The notes under the pieces are model-generated. The model did not search any database and was not told the origin of the DNA. It was given only the letters and a program-made list of their open reading frames with translations. Below, one piece after another: positions 1 to 12,490 of a stretch of DNA of 64,000 bases. The DNA is from Hyaloscypha bicolor E (taxonomy: Eukaryota; Ascomycota; Leotiomycetes; Helotiales; Hyaloscyphaceae). Every line of letters starts with the position of its first letter. Positions within the stretch are counted from its first letter, which is position 1. The stretch is taken from contig NW_020194555.1 of NCBI RefSeq assembly GCF_002865645.1, positions 2,382,288 through 2,446,287 of the forward strand, in the 5' to 3' direction. Made by a program: the position numbers and the translations under genes.

Positions 1-3000
1 TAGTAATAGAGGTATATTTTATACTAATATTAGTTTAAAAAGAACCTAGAAAATATATAATAATTTAATTATAGCCTTTAAGTTAAGAAAAAGGCAAGTA
101 TTTCTTTAGGAAAGTTCTTGAGATAAGAATTCAGATATAGTATTATAAAGCCTTACTAATTATAGAATAGACTAGCTAATTATAATTAATAATAATATGA
201 ATTTGCTTAAACAGACGGCTTTTACTCAGGAACTAATTAATGAAAAGTACTAAATTAGAAAAAGAGCCCGAAAAATAAGAGAATTATTTTAGACTATTTA
301 TAAATTCCTGAGTAACCTTAGCTAATTAAAGGAGCTTATATAATTAAGTAAAAAAATTATTATTATTAGTAGAGCTAGTATCTCTATTAGTATAAGTTAT
401 AAGTTAAAGCTCGTTTATAAATTCCTTTATTAATACTAATTTACTTAGTTCTTACTTTTAAGAATATATAGAAATTTAAATAAATCTCATTTAATTACTT
501 TTTTTATTTCTCTTCTAAGGAAATAACTAGCTTCTATTCTATAGTTAGTAATATTTATAAATACCTATATTCGGATTTAACTAAGCCTTTACTTTTTTAT
601 AAGGCTATAAATAAGCTTATATAAACTCGCCCTTATTTTCGGTATTATATATAGAATATTAATTATATTAAATACCTATTATCTAATTTTAATACTAAGA
701 TAATATATTTTATAATTGAGTTAATTAAGCCTAATATAAAATATATAACTAGATATATAAATATAAGCCATATTTATTCTAAGGTTCCGATTTACTATAT
801 TATTAAAAATACTTATAAAAAAGCCAGGCCCGGATATTAAAAGGCAAATAATTATTAAATATTAATAGACTAAGACCTAATATACTTTTATATAGCAAGT
901 CTTATCCGGATAATAAAGAAATTCTAGAAATTACTAAATATAATTTGAGAATATATCTGGAGCTAGTATTAATTATTAATATAAAGCTAGTAATTTCTAG
1001 TACTTAGTTAATAGTAATAGGCTTTTATTATACTGCCCGGAATATAGGTAAAATAAGTTTTTGAATTAGTAAGAAAGAGCTAGTATTAAGTATAAAGCCG
1101 CTATATAATTATATTCTTATTAGAGATTATAATAAGATTATTTCCTTAGATATTTTTAAATTATCTAATTAACTCGGGTTATATTACTATAAGCTATTCT
1201 TAACTTTATTTTATATATACTTAAAAAGAATTCGTTTCTCTATTTTACTAGCTTAGATTTATTATATTATAGTAACTAGACTACTTTATTATTCTATAGC
1301 TTAATATAGAATCTTATATATATAATATTTAATTTTATTTATTTAGCTAATATATTTGCTTTAAAGCCTTACTTATAATTAGATACTATTATTATAAGGC
1401 CCTCTAGCTATTTTTAAGGAACTTAGATATATAGATTTTTTAATATAGATATAGCCTATTTAATTAGCTATATATAATACCTTTATATTAAATAATAGGC
1501 CAGAAAGAATCTCGACTATATTTAGTATTCTTTTCTTTATATAAAAATAATTTCTATTTCTAGTAAACTAGAGCTAGTAATAATAATATAAATATATCTT
1601 ATTTCTTATAAATAGAGTTACTAGTATATTAGATAGGCTAGCCTCTTATAAATTCTCTTATTAGTTCTTAATATCTTTATTTAAGCTATAATATCTCTAT
1701 TTATAAAATAGTATATAATCTAATTATATAATTTAGTAAATATATTCTTAAGATTTTCTATAATAATATAGCCTATTTCTTTTTAATAGCTAGTTCTTAT
1801 ATTTTAAATTATACTTTATAGCTTAAGTATTTCAGGACTTTAATTCTAGTCTAAATAATACTATTTTTACTTATATAATATTTATATGAATTTCTGCTTC
1901 TTTTTATATAAGGTTTCTAAGGTTTTAGATATATAATATATTAGCCTTAGCCTAAGCTATAATAGCCTATATCTTAATTTCTTTCTTTTTAAGTCTATTA
2001 ATTAATTTACCTAAAGTAGTTAAGCCTTTAACTATTTTATATACTTATCTCTTTTATTTGCTTTAGCCTTTAGGCCTCTTAATTCTTCTTTAATAGTTTT
2101 TATAAATTACTAGGCTATTTCCAGGTTTATTTCTAGGCCTATTACTTAATTTTTAAAGACCTCTAATTATTTTCCGTATATATTTCTTGTTATTAAATAA
2201 TTATATACTAGGAACTAGATTATATTAGCCGGACTAGTTATAAAAATCTAAACTCTAATAATTAATAAGTAATTGAATTATACTATAATTCTTTTATTAT
2301 ATTTCTAAGATAAGGAATTATATAAAATATATTTACTTAAAAGATATTAATTCGGAAGCAGGCATTCCCTTATTACTACCCTATATATAAATTTCAGGAG
2401 TTAGTTCTCAAGTATTTATAGTATTTTAAAAACTATATATAGCTTAAATATAAGATTAGTCTTTAAAAATAAAAGAATCTCCTTATTATTTCATCTTACT
2501 AAGTTACTTCTTTCTTTAAGCTTCTCTTATTAGGATATTATAGTTATTTTATTTTATCTTAAATTATACTTATTTTACTTGGCTTTATATAGCTATTTTC
2601 TTTATTTCTCTTAATTATAGTCTATTTTATAACTTATTTCTATAATAGTATTATTTTTTATTATAATTATATTTATTTATTATCTAATATTACTTACTTA
2701 TAGAATAAGAGCTACTATTAAAAATAGAATAGAAAGCCAAGTTATATTATATAATTATAAGATATTAAACTATAATATATATAAATTTTTAAGGAAAGAG
2801 GAAGTTTAAGAGTTAGTTAGATTAACTAGTCTAATTCAAATATTTATAATTTCTCTTCTTTTATATAGATCCTAGATTATTTATATATCTTATATAGAAG
2901 TATTTAATATAGTAATATTTAACTAAGAAGTACTTTCTTATTCCTATCTTTTTATTAGACCTTATTATATACTCTATAATTTAATTAAACCTAATAGTTT

Positions 3001-4304
3001 TTAGAATCTTATATTTTAAAACTATTATTATTTATTCTTTTTATTCTTTAAAATATTTCTTTATATTAGTTATTAATTTTTCCCTTAATATTATTTTATT
3101 ATATTCTATAAATATAAATAATTAGATATATTAGATTTCTATTTCTTGCTTTAGGGCTTTAATAATACTATATTATCTAGATATATTATAGTTATAAGAC
3201 TTGAGTATAAGAAATAAATAGTATTTTGCCTTATTTTCTAAAAATATTAACTGGACCTCAAATATAGGAAATAATTAGTATCTATTCGAAAGTTCTAATA
3301 TATAAATCTCGAGTAACTAGTATTCTAAATCTACTAATATTAGACTTAAAATATTTATTTATTATAAGTTAGTAATAGGGAATATTCTATAGTTATATCC
3401 TATATTTCTATTCCGGAATATAGGCTTGGGAAAGAACTATTACCCTGAAATATTAGTTATAGCTATATTTGAAATCTTATCTTAAATATATATAGCAGGA
3501 AATAAACTTTTCTTATTTATTAATTCAGGCTTAGGAAATAAAGGCCTCTTATTTTATATATCTCTATTTTGGAACTCGATTTTAGGAAAGAACTAGTGGT
3601 CTGGATTATTTATTAAAGCTAGACTCTAAATATCTATATCTTGCAAGTTAGTTATAAGAAATAATTAATATTCGTTTCCCTTATTTCTTAATTCTGGTAC
3701 CGGAAATAACTAATAGTTATCTAATATACTTACTAAGCTATATTCCGTCTAGTTCTATAGTTCGTTACCTTTGACTTCCAAGTTACTTTATCTAAGTTTA
3801 GAAGAATAAACTGGCTCTAATACTCTTTTATTTCCTATAATAATTCCGAGCTTGCCCTTAGTTCGGGTAATATTACTAGTATATATTTAGATAATCTTAT
3901 TAATTAAGGAGATGCTATAAATTTATATAAAGAGCTATTAGTATAATTCCCGGCTTCTTGCCTAACTAATGCCACTTATTTAGGGGCTGCTATATTAGGT
4001 CTATTAGGTAATACGGGTCCTGGTAGTATATATTCCAGAGGTACTACTAGCTTAGTAAAAGTAATAAATAAAGCTAATAGTATAAAGTCTCAGCTACTAG
4101 GCACCTAGCTAAAAAATATATTAAGTAAGTCTTGCTAGATAAATAGGATAAATAGGTTAAGACTAGATCCGGCTCGGACCTAATAGAGGCACGGCAGGAA
4201 TAGCTATATTCGAAACTATTTATATATATTTATATATAGTATATTACTTCTTTATTTAATAATCTCGCTATTATTATCTTCTATAAAAGGCTTGGGGATT
4301 TCGA
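1..4304. other. AT-rich RIP-decayed DNA, no intact gene
   Basis: Very AT-rich sequence dominated by TA-containing words, with CA and TG dinucleotides almost absent, which is what repeat-induced point mutation leaves behind. No frame stays open for a protein of useful length on either strand. On the minus strand between about 1.9 and 2.3 kb a Lys/Arg-rich frame can be followed through TAG/TAA codons, so this part probably derives from a transposon or other repeated coding sequence, but I cannot name the family. The last few hundred bases, from about 3.9 kb, are less AT-rich. Confidence 0.7.
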
Positions 4305-4309
4305 CTATT

Positions 4310-4607
4310 TGTGATGTGTGTAGGGTCGCACGTGACTTAAGGGCATGTAACGAACCTCGGATATCGCAGGTGTCGATCAGGGAGTTCGGCAGCCCTTTAA
4401 TATCCCAACTAACCACTGTTTATATCATATGCATTAGGCTTATAAATCACTAATTATATGTATGCCATCGGGGCCTCCTATTTAGAGGGGGCTTCCCTGG
4501 ACCTTACAGGAGGGACAAAGATTAGTTCTGTACTGAATTTAATACTGTAGTTTCACAATATACTAATTTATTCTATTATCTTATTGCCTACTAACAAACA
4601 CCTCACA
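4310..4607 (-). repeat. Unmutated solo LTR of a Ty3/Gypsy element
   Basis: This 298-bp sequence starts TGTGATG and ends CCTCACA. It is flanked by a perfect 5-bp direct repeat CTATT (4305-4309 and 4608-4612), the target-site duplication of an LTR retrotransposon. Its reverse complement aligns end to end with the two LTRs at 20710-21007 and 28208-28505, all 298 bp, and the differences I see are C-to-T and G-to-A transitions. It is therefore a solo LTR left by LTR-LTR recombination that kept its original base composition. At under 400 bp it is shorter than the duplication length normally needed to trigger RIP, which may explain its survival. The strand is given relative to the LTRs as they read on the plus strand of the complete copy. 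Confidence 0.93.
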
Positions 4608-4612
4608 CTATT

Positions 4613-6545
4613 AGATCCTTAGCCCTCCTCTATTTATTCTCTATCTTCTTTATACTAAAACTAAGCGAGCAAGTATACTATAAAAACTGAGCTCTATAAG
4701 TAGGGCTCTCTAATATAGAGATAACCCCGATAGGATAATTAGAATCCTACTTCTGCTTCTTAGAGCCTTGCTCTATTAGTAAAATATACTTGCTAAGGTT
4801 TGGGAATTACCGGAGTATAGTAAGGAGTACCTATATAAAGCAGAACCGAGTAGCTATATCTGGCCGCTTAAGGGTAATAGCCCTAAACTCCCTTCCTTGA
4901 AATTTCTCTATAGTTATCTCAGATATAATCTAGTAAGTATATATAGCCTTATAGATTAACTTTAGTCTTTCGTTAAGAAGAAGGGTCTGAATAATATTTG
5001 CTCTTATATAAAGGTAAATATAGTTCTTATAGAAGGCCTTAATTATTAGAATAAGGACTTAGAAATATAAGAGTACTCGTTTAATTAAGCTCTTTTTTGC
5101 CTAATTTATAATTTCGGGGAAAAGATTACTTTGGTTTAATGAATAATCTATTTACTAATTAATATACTAGTAGTTAATAATATTAGTAGAAAGGGCTTGC
5201 AGGTATAGATTCTTAATTATCTGGATATCTAATATCTCTCGAATATCTGGTTCTCCTAGTATAATTATATCTTATATAATATAAATATACTTTAAATAGC
5301 AGATTATTTCTTTATTATAATATATAGCTAAATCTTTATAGATATTACTAAGATAAAGGTTATTTTATAGCCTAGGGAAAAAGAAGAGGCTATCTAGTAT
5401 ATTTACCAGATCTTTATAGCTAAGTAGTCGAGATAAGAGGCCCTACTTATTTGGACTCAGTTATATTATCTAGGCCTCTATACTTTCCTTTTCGGAAAGA
5501 AGGCCGTAATACCGGACCTTCTAATATATTTCGCCGTCTGAAGCTCGATATAAATAGTTAAGTTATTCGGATTACTTCCTTAAGAATACTAATTTGAGAG
5601 GATCTATATCTTACTAAGTAAGACTTACTTAGTACTAACTAGATACAGAATTAGTAGTTAGTTCCGTACTTATAATTCGGCTTAAAAGAATATAACTTTA
5701 TTATTTACTAATAGTTACTCTTGCTATAATAGTACTCGGTAGCCTTTAGTTAATATTGCTTATTAAAGTAATATATTATTACCCCTGCCATATTAAGCCT
5801 GGGATAGCTCGCTCCGGGCAAGAGAGACGCTTAAAGATTATTACTAGATAATTGGGAAGCCTATAGGATATGGTCTAGCTCTATTAAATCTATATGGGCC
5901 GAGATACGGCTCTATAGGTCATATTATAAGTAGCCGGTACCGTTTCTAAATAATTGCTTTACTTTAGTAATATAAGAGACTTCTTTCCTTAATACCTTAT
6001 AGAATACAAGAGAGGAGATATCTACTCGGACTCTCCCGACTAAGTATTTATTAAGTAATAAATAATATTCGTATTCTTTATTATCTATTACTATTAATAT
6101 AATAAATGACTATATCTCCTTTATATCTGGTCCGCAGACTAAATAGTAGGGTTATATATAGCAGGTTTGGCCTGTACCGGTTTACTAGTAATTTTATACT
6201 AGTAAAGCGAGATCTAAACCAGGAATCATATAACTAAAATAAAGTTTTATAAAAGGGGTTTTAAGAATTAAGGAAAACGCCTTGGTATTCTGCTGGCTAA
6301 TTAATAAAAGTAATTAAGCAAGTTTACGGACTTAATAAAGTTCTATAGGAAAGATACTCTGACTATATATATAGGGGGATAAAATCTGAGATTCTTGATA
6401 TCTCTTAGTATGTTCCGTGAATTTCGGCCCGGCCTGCTTCGGCCCACGCCGTTTATTATAGCCTAACCTGTATTTAGCTAATATATATGAGGTAGCACGA
6501 AGAATAGAAAAATACGCGACGTAACATCGATTAAGATCGGCCTGA
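4613..6545. other. Moderately RIP-mutated DNA, unidentified relic
   Basis: AT-rich but less decayed than the first 4 kb. Around 5.4-5.65 kb the minus strand has a protein-like frame interrupted by TAG/TAA codons, so an old gene or transposon ORF is likely. I do not recognise it. No intact ORF of convincing length is present. Confidence 0.5.
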
Positions 6546-6589
6546 CTTGTCACGAGTATCCTGCCTAGGCTGGTTCGCTACGCAGACTG

Positions 6590-6985
6590 TGGCGCACGAT
6601 GAGCTTAGCGCACGATGGTTTTGGCGTACGATGAGCTTGGCGCACGATGAGCTTGGCGTACAATGGTTTTGGCGCACGATGAGCTTGGCGTACGATGAGC
6701 TTGGCGCACGATGGCTTTGGCGTACGATGAGCATGGCGCACGCCTGGGTTTGGCGGCCGCTGGGTTTGGCGGACGATGGTTTGGCATACGATGGTTTGGC
6801 GCACGCTGGCTGGTGGCGCACGCTGGGTTTGGCGGGGTGTGGCGTACGCTGGCTGTGGCGCACGATGAGTTTGGCGTATGATGGTTTGGCGTATAATGAG
6901 TTTGGCGTACGCTGGGTTTGGCGGACGCGGGTGTGGCGTATGCTGGCTGTGGCGCACGTGGCTGTGGCGTGGTTTGGCGCATAAT
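6590..6985. repeat. GC-rich 15-16-bp minisatellite
   Basis: About 25 imperfect tandem units of the type GGCGYACGATGRKYTT, mostly 16 bp with some of 15 bp. Two main variants alternate (ACGATGAGCTT and ACGATGGTTTT), and ACGCTGGSTGT forms are mixed in toward the right. The array is far more GC-rich than the DNA on both sides. Since 16 is not a multiple of three, several frames on both strands stay open by chance. These are repeat artefacts and not proteins. Each unit is too short for RIP to recognise as a duplication, which may explain why the array keeps its GC content. Confidence 0.9.
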
Positions 6986-6999
6986 GGTTTCAGTCTGTA

Positions 7000-9200
7000 A
7001 TAAATCACGTGCTAAATAAGTGCGCCACGAAAATGGCTTAGCTCTATTCCGAATATTTAATTATCAAATTTCTAGATAGGAGATTCAAGATTTTGGGTAT
7101 CCACTTCTGCGTATCCCCTGTCGGCACAGGGGATTGACCCACACAACAGATCTGCCAGTAAGAATCGGACCCGTGGCGCCACAGTCGGAGTACAGAATTT
7201 ATCTTTGCCGTAATCCAAATCTGACATTGAATATCTGAAATACGACATAAAGGTTTATTAATCCGAGAATCCAAAATCTTTATTAAACCTATGTAATACC
7301 GTCTCTTTCTCTTCTCTTCTTGGCTCGCGGAGGTACATTCGCTTAAAAAGATTCTGAGCACAGACCACATTAGCCACTTTTTGTACTGACACCGTACGTG
7401 TTTGTTATCCCATATAGTCTATAGTACTATATTGTACCGCACGTGCTACGAGATGCTAGAATCAAACGGTACGCAATTATACTAACCGACATCCCCGCAA
7501 AGCGAGAGTCCCATAGTAAACCGGTACATCACGAAAATCTCAATACAATTAATATTATTCGGCTCCTAGCTATCTAATATTACACCCTAGCCTTTTCTAA
7601 TTCTTACCTATATAATATATTCGAGAGAACTTTTATAGAGGTTTATATATTATATTTTAATTATAATTAAGCCTAACCTTACTTATTATAGCTCGGTTAT
7701 AATATATAAAGAGAGATACTAAGCAAATATAACAGATGGCCTTTGAGCTATTACATATACTAGAGGCCTAGAAGAGAAGGGGTACTATATAGAAAAGGCT
7801 TAGTATTAAGGGCTATAGTATAGGCTTAATACCTCTCTATAGCTAGCCTATAAGAATAGTTCTTTTAGCCTATATATATATTCTTATATATCTTTATAGT
7901 AAATAGGTTAGAGTTCTTATATTATAGGAGGCATGTAATAGGCACGTGAGTAGGCCTAATACAGACTAGTTTTGGGGTATATATAATATTTCTTATATAT
8001 ATAATTAGTTATAAAGCTTAAGAGGTTTAGAGTTTAGCTTATTAATATATTTATATTCCTTACTATTCTAGTATTCTCTCTATAATTCCCTATTATTTAG
8101 GTACTTAATACCTTAAGAAATAAATTACCTAATATCTAGAATTTAAAGCTAAGGAAAGAAAAAGAGAAATTGAGAGCAAGTAAAATATAAATAGCTTATA
8201 TATCTTAAGATCTTATTATATGCCTCTAACCGAGCCTTTATTAGGGATTTACTAGACTAGTACTATAATATTACTTTTTTATACTATGAATTTTTAATAC
8301 CTTATTAATATTCTTATAACTAAAGGCTTTAGTAATTTAGTAATAAGTATTTTACTTAGTTTATAAATGTTTTACTTAATATTTTATTTAAGAAAGTAAG
8401 TTTTTATCTAATAGAAAAAGATAGCTATTAATAAAAAAAACTACTTTTAGTTATAATTATTCTTTTATAAAATGCCTATTACTTTTAGGTAAGTATTACT
8501 ACCTTTATAGCCATATTATAACTAAAGAGTTTTATAGCCTTAGAAATTAATAGTTAAAAGTTAATAGTTAATAATTACTAGAGAATATTTTATAAAAGAG
8601 ATAGTTGCATTTATTATAGTATTTAATAAGAGTAATATCTTGAATTTTACTTAATTAAAATATAAGAAATTAGTAAAGAGACTATTACTAGATTCAAAGC
8701 TATTAAGTAACCAGATTATACTAAATATCTCTACTAAGCCTTTCTAAATAGCCTAATAAACTACTATAAATTCCTAAAAATACATTTAATAACTTATCTT
8801 ATTAGGATAATTACGAGGCTTTTAATTATTAAAAGATACTAGAAGAATAAATATATACTATAAATATTTTATATATTTATAACTTCCCTTATATTCTTTT
8901 ATATAAAGTTTTTACTATTATAATTATTTAATTAAATAAGAGAATCTCGGGATAAAATCTAAATAAAAGAATATAACCGGAGCTATATCTAATTATAATA
9001 GCCTCTTTTCTAATCCTTGAAACTATAGGTTAATATTTCGGGAGAAGCTAAAGAATATTCTTACTATTTTAAGTAATTCAAGATTTACTAGTATATAAAT
9101 AATATATTAACTAGTTCGGGGTTTAAATAGAAATAGAAAATTAATTCAAAGTAATATAGCCTAATTCTATAATAAGACTATAGTTATTAGAACTAAATAA
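7000..9200. other. Mixed region: small GC-balanced island, then RIP-decayed DNA
   Basis: About 7040-7540 is a GC-balanced island with a 108-codon minus-strand frame (7044-7370). That frame has no recognisable motif and no clear start context, so I do not call it a gene. From about 7.54 to 9.2 kb the sequence is AT-rich with TA-dominated words and scattered stops in all frames. The right end runs into the 3' end of the NLR pseudogene and may hold its last codons. Confidence 0.5.
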
Positions 9201-9244
9201 TAATATTATAAGAGAAGTACTAACCTCGAGTATTTATTATAGTA

Positions 9245-10520
9245 TATCCGTCTCGGTATCCCAGATCCGTATAATCCGGTTACTCGAACTAGATGCCAGC
9301 TGCTATTTATTAGGAGAGAAAGTAATTAAGTAGACCGGGCTCATATAGCCCTCGAGCATCTGCTATAGTATGCCTGTCTCGGTATCCCAGATCCGTATGG
9401 TCCGGTTATCCAAGCCAGATACTAGCCGCCGCCCGTTAGGAGAGAAGGTGACTGACCGGACCGAGTTCGTATAGCCCTCGAGTGTCTGCTATAGTACGCC
9501 CATCTCGGCATCCCAGATCCGTATGGTCTGGTTATCTAACTTAGGTACTATCTCGCTACCCGAACTAGATGCCAGCCGCCGCCTATTAGGAAAGAAGGTA
9601 ACTAATAAGACCGGGCTTATATAGCCCTCGAGCGTCTGCTATAGTATATTTATTTCGGTATTCCAGATCCGTATAGTCTAATTACTCGAACCAGATACTA
9701 GCTGCCGCCCGTTAGGAGAGAAGGAGACTAATCGGACCCAGTTTATATAGCCCTCGAGTATTTGCTATAATATGCCCGTCTCGGTATCCCAGATCCGTAT
9801 AGTCTGGTTATCCGAGCCAGATACCAGCCGCCGCCTATTAAGAGAGAAGGTAACTGAGTAGATATAGTTCGTATAGCCCTTAAGTATCTGCTATAGTATG
9901 TCTGTCTCGGTATTCCAGATCCATATAGTCTAGTTACTCGAACCAGATACTAGCCGCCGCCCGTTAGAAGAGAAGGTAATTAACTAAATTAAGTTCGTAT
10001 GGCCCTTGAGTATATACTATAGTGTATTTGTCTCGGTATCCCAGATCCGTATGGTCCGGTTATATGAACTAAATGCCAGCTACCGCCCGTTAGGAGAGAA
10101 GGTGACTAAGTAGATTATGTTACTATAGAGCTCGAGCGTCTGCTGCAGTATACCCGTCTCGGTATCCCAGATCTGTACGGTCCGATTACCCGATACTAGT
10201 CGCCGCCCGTCAGGAGAGAAGGTAACTGACCAGACCGGGCTCGTATGGCCCTCGAGCGTCTGCTGCAGTATGCCCGTCTCGGTATCCCAGATCCGTATAG
10301 TCTGGTCATCCGAGCCAGATGCCAGCCGCCGCCCGTCAGGAGAGAAGGTAACTGAGTAGACCGAGTTTGTATAGCCCTTGAGCGTCTATTATAGTACACC
10401 CGTCTCGGCATCCCAGATCCGTACGGTCCCATTATATGAGCCAGATGCCAGCCGCCGCCCGTTAGGAGAGAAGGTGACTGACCGGACCGAGTTCGTATGG
10501 CCCTCGAGCGTCTGCAAGCA
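9245..10520 (-). repeat. Ten near-identical WD40 repeats of the NLR
   Basis: Ten copies of a 126-bp (42-codon) unit encoding LEGH...VTFSPNGRRLASGS...IWD. The conserved IWD site on the plus strand falls near 9260, 9386, 9512, 9662, 9788, 9914, 10040, 10166, 10286 and 10412. Eight spacings are 126 bp or differ only by in-frame changes: one is 150 bp (a 24-bp insertion) and one 120 bp (a 6-bp deletion). Units at the N-terminal end (about 10.2-10.5 kb) keep more C and G and translate well. Those at the C-terminal end (about 9.2-10.0 kb) carry more stops. Near-identical repeats that vary in number are typical of WD40 NLRs of the het-d/het-e (HNWD) kind, where they form the recognition surface. Confidence 0.93.
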
Positions 10521-12338
10521 TGGGCTCCAATTTTCTTCGATCAGTGGACTCGTACTAATCCATGATGGCTGTCGGAAGAGAGTTCTAATCTTGCTCATAG
10601 AAGGACTAAACACGAGAGCCGACACATAAGCCTGGAGAGGCGAGTTTTCGATAATGCCTTTATTATAAAGAACAAATCGATTCGCATCCCGTACTATGGA
10701 GAGAGTATCCATAGCATTATTCGGGTTTTGCTTGACAAACTTAGCTCAAAGAACTTGTATCAAAGGAACGAGAGCGAATTCTTACGTCAAGCAGATTCTC
10801 TAGCTTTCTAATCGCAGCCACTACACTTGACATGCTTCTCATTAGGCTGAGCGCCTCTAGCCAGTAAAGAAAGTACTCCTTTAGAAAGACATTAATTTTG
10901 CCCTTATCGCCGAGGCCAACTTCATCGTGACCGCCCTTAATCTTGCAAAGATAGTCGATCTAGTAGACGCAAGCGTATCGAATCGGGGCGAGGGGATCTG
11001 GATCGGGGGGCTTGACTCTCTCGATAGAACAACCTGGATCCTGCAAGCTATAGGTATCCTTTCGCAGTATCATTAACATAGCTTGAAGCGACCGTGATAC
11101 TATCGTGCAATGTCCTTCTGCGTGCCTATGGGGAAAGATCTCGGACTTTGCGTACTTAATAAGGTAGTCTTTTACCGACTAATGAATAAAGTAGACGACG
11201 CTTTCTCGAATTATTAGAAATGAACCACAAAGCCTAATGACTTCGTATAGTGATTTGCTATTATTAGAGAGGTAGGCTAAAGATTTAATAAGAGAGGCGA
11301 GTTCTATTACCGTAATAGGTTAATATACAGTCATTACGAGGGCTAGTATGCCCTTGCAGAGCTAAACGTCGTCGACATCTTCCAGACTACATATCTGCCC
11401 TATTATCCGCTTATAGAGAGAGCCAAGTCCTAGTGGAAGCATTTCTAGTATTAATAGAGCTTTCCGGCGAGAGGTTTCTTCTAGTTTTTGACAGACCAAA
11501 GCTACCCAGAGAAACGTATTATTCGCGTTTTTGGACAAGTGGTCTTGAACGGCATGTTACATTTCGTTATCGTACTTCTTTAGCTGGGCTAACCGATCCA
11601 CTTTGTACTAGATATATATGCTTACAGTATTGGAAACAGACTCTGCGTTTAACTCGAGGCATAATCATACTTTCTGTGCGGCTATTTCTAGACGCTCCTC
11701 GATATTAGGCCAATTGCGACTGGAGACGATCCACTTTATACGGGAAGATATAGATGACTTCTGAGTAATAAATTCGAGAAGCTTCGGCAAATCTATTACG
11801 CATTCGTCGAGCGCGTCGATGATCAAGTAGGTGCTTATTAAGCTGGGGTCTTGCAAGATGCTACTAAAGATTTCAGACAAGGCCACCCAAGCATTTGCAT
11901 CCTCGAATAGTGATCTGCCTACATGATTATACTTTTTCCGCACGTGTGAAAGGAGCGATGGCTGCTATTCGAGAAGGAGATAGATCAAGCCGCGCAGCAC
12001 CGCCGTAGCATTATTGATTCGCGAGTCGGTGCCTTGGGAGAAGAAAAAGGACAAAAGACTATCAGCGGGAGCCGACTTCAACTCGTTAATAATGCCGCAG
12101 AGAAGCATCGTTTTGCCCTTGCCGGGATCGCCCTTGATCCAGAGCAGCCGGCTCTGTTTGTCGTCGCGCCATTATTGGAAGTCGGAATGTTCGAGGATCC
12201 AGCGATACGAGTCTTCCAGCAGGCCACCTTTCGTCTCCTCGATGCGCGTCTTGTCGTCGCGGGGATCGGTCGTCCGCAGGTCACGTAGACAGTTCTGGGT
12301 CTGGGGGTCGGGAAGATGCTGCTGACTCTGGTGTTCTG

Positions 12339-12490
12339 CTGAGGAAAAGGATCAGTCAGGCACGGCACTTGAATCTGGGGGTTGCTTTAAGTTTATAAAC
12401 ATACTAATTATGTTGACAGTCGAATTTGGTACATTGACTAGTTCACATACGTTAAATCTAGACATGGTCTCGTATCAGACTATTTCTTAC
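12339..12490 (-). other. Intron between sigma-like segment and NACHT domain
   Basis: On the minus strand the donor GTAAGA follows the codon for Gly in SGGATFG. A CTGACTGAT branch-point-like sequence and the acceptor TTTTCCTCAG precede the exon that reads into QHLPDPQTQN. Splicing joins phase 1 to phase 1 and links the SesA-sigma frame with the NACHT frame. If the intron is kept, translation stops after four further codons (SKK then stop), giving a SesA-sigma protein without NACHT and WD40. Confidence 0.75.

Noticed and set aside
6531..7008. Five overlapping open frames of 110-147 codons in the minisatellite
   Set aside because: They are translations of a 15-16-bp tandem repeat open in several phases on both strands. 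No start context, no motif and no independent support.
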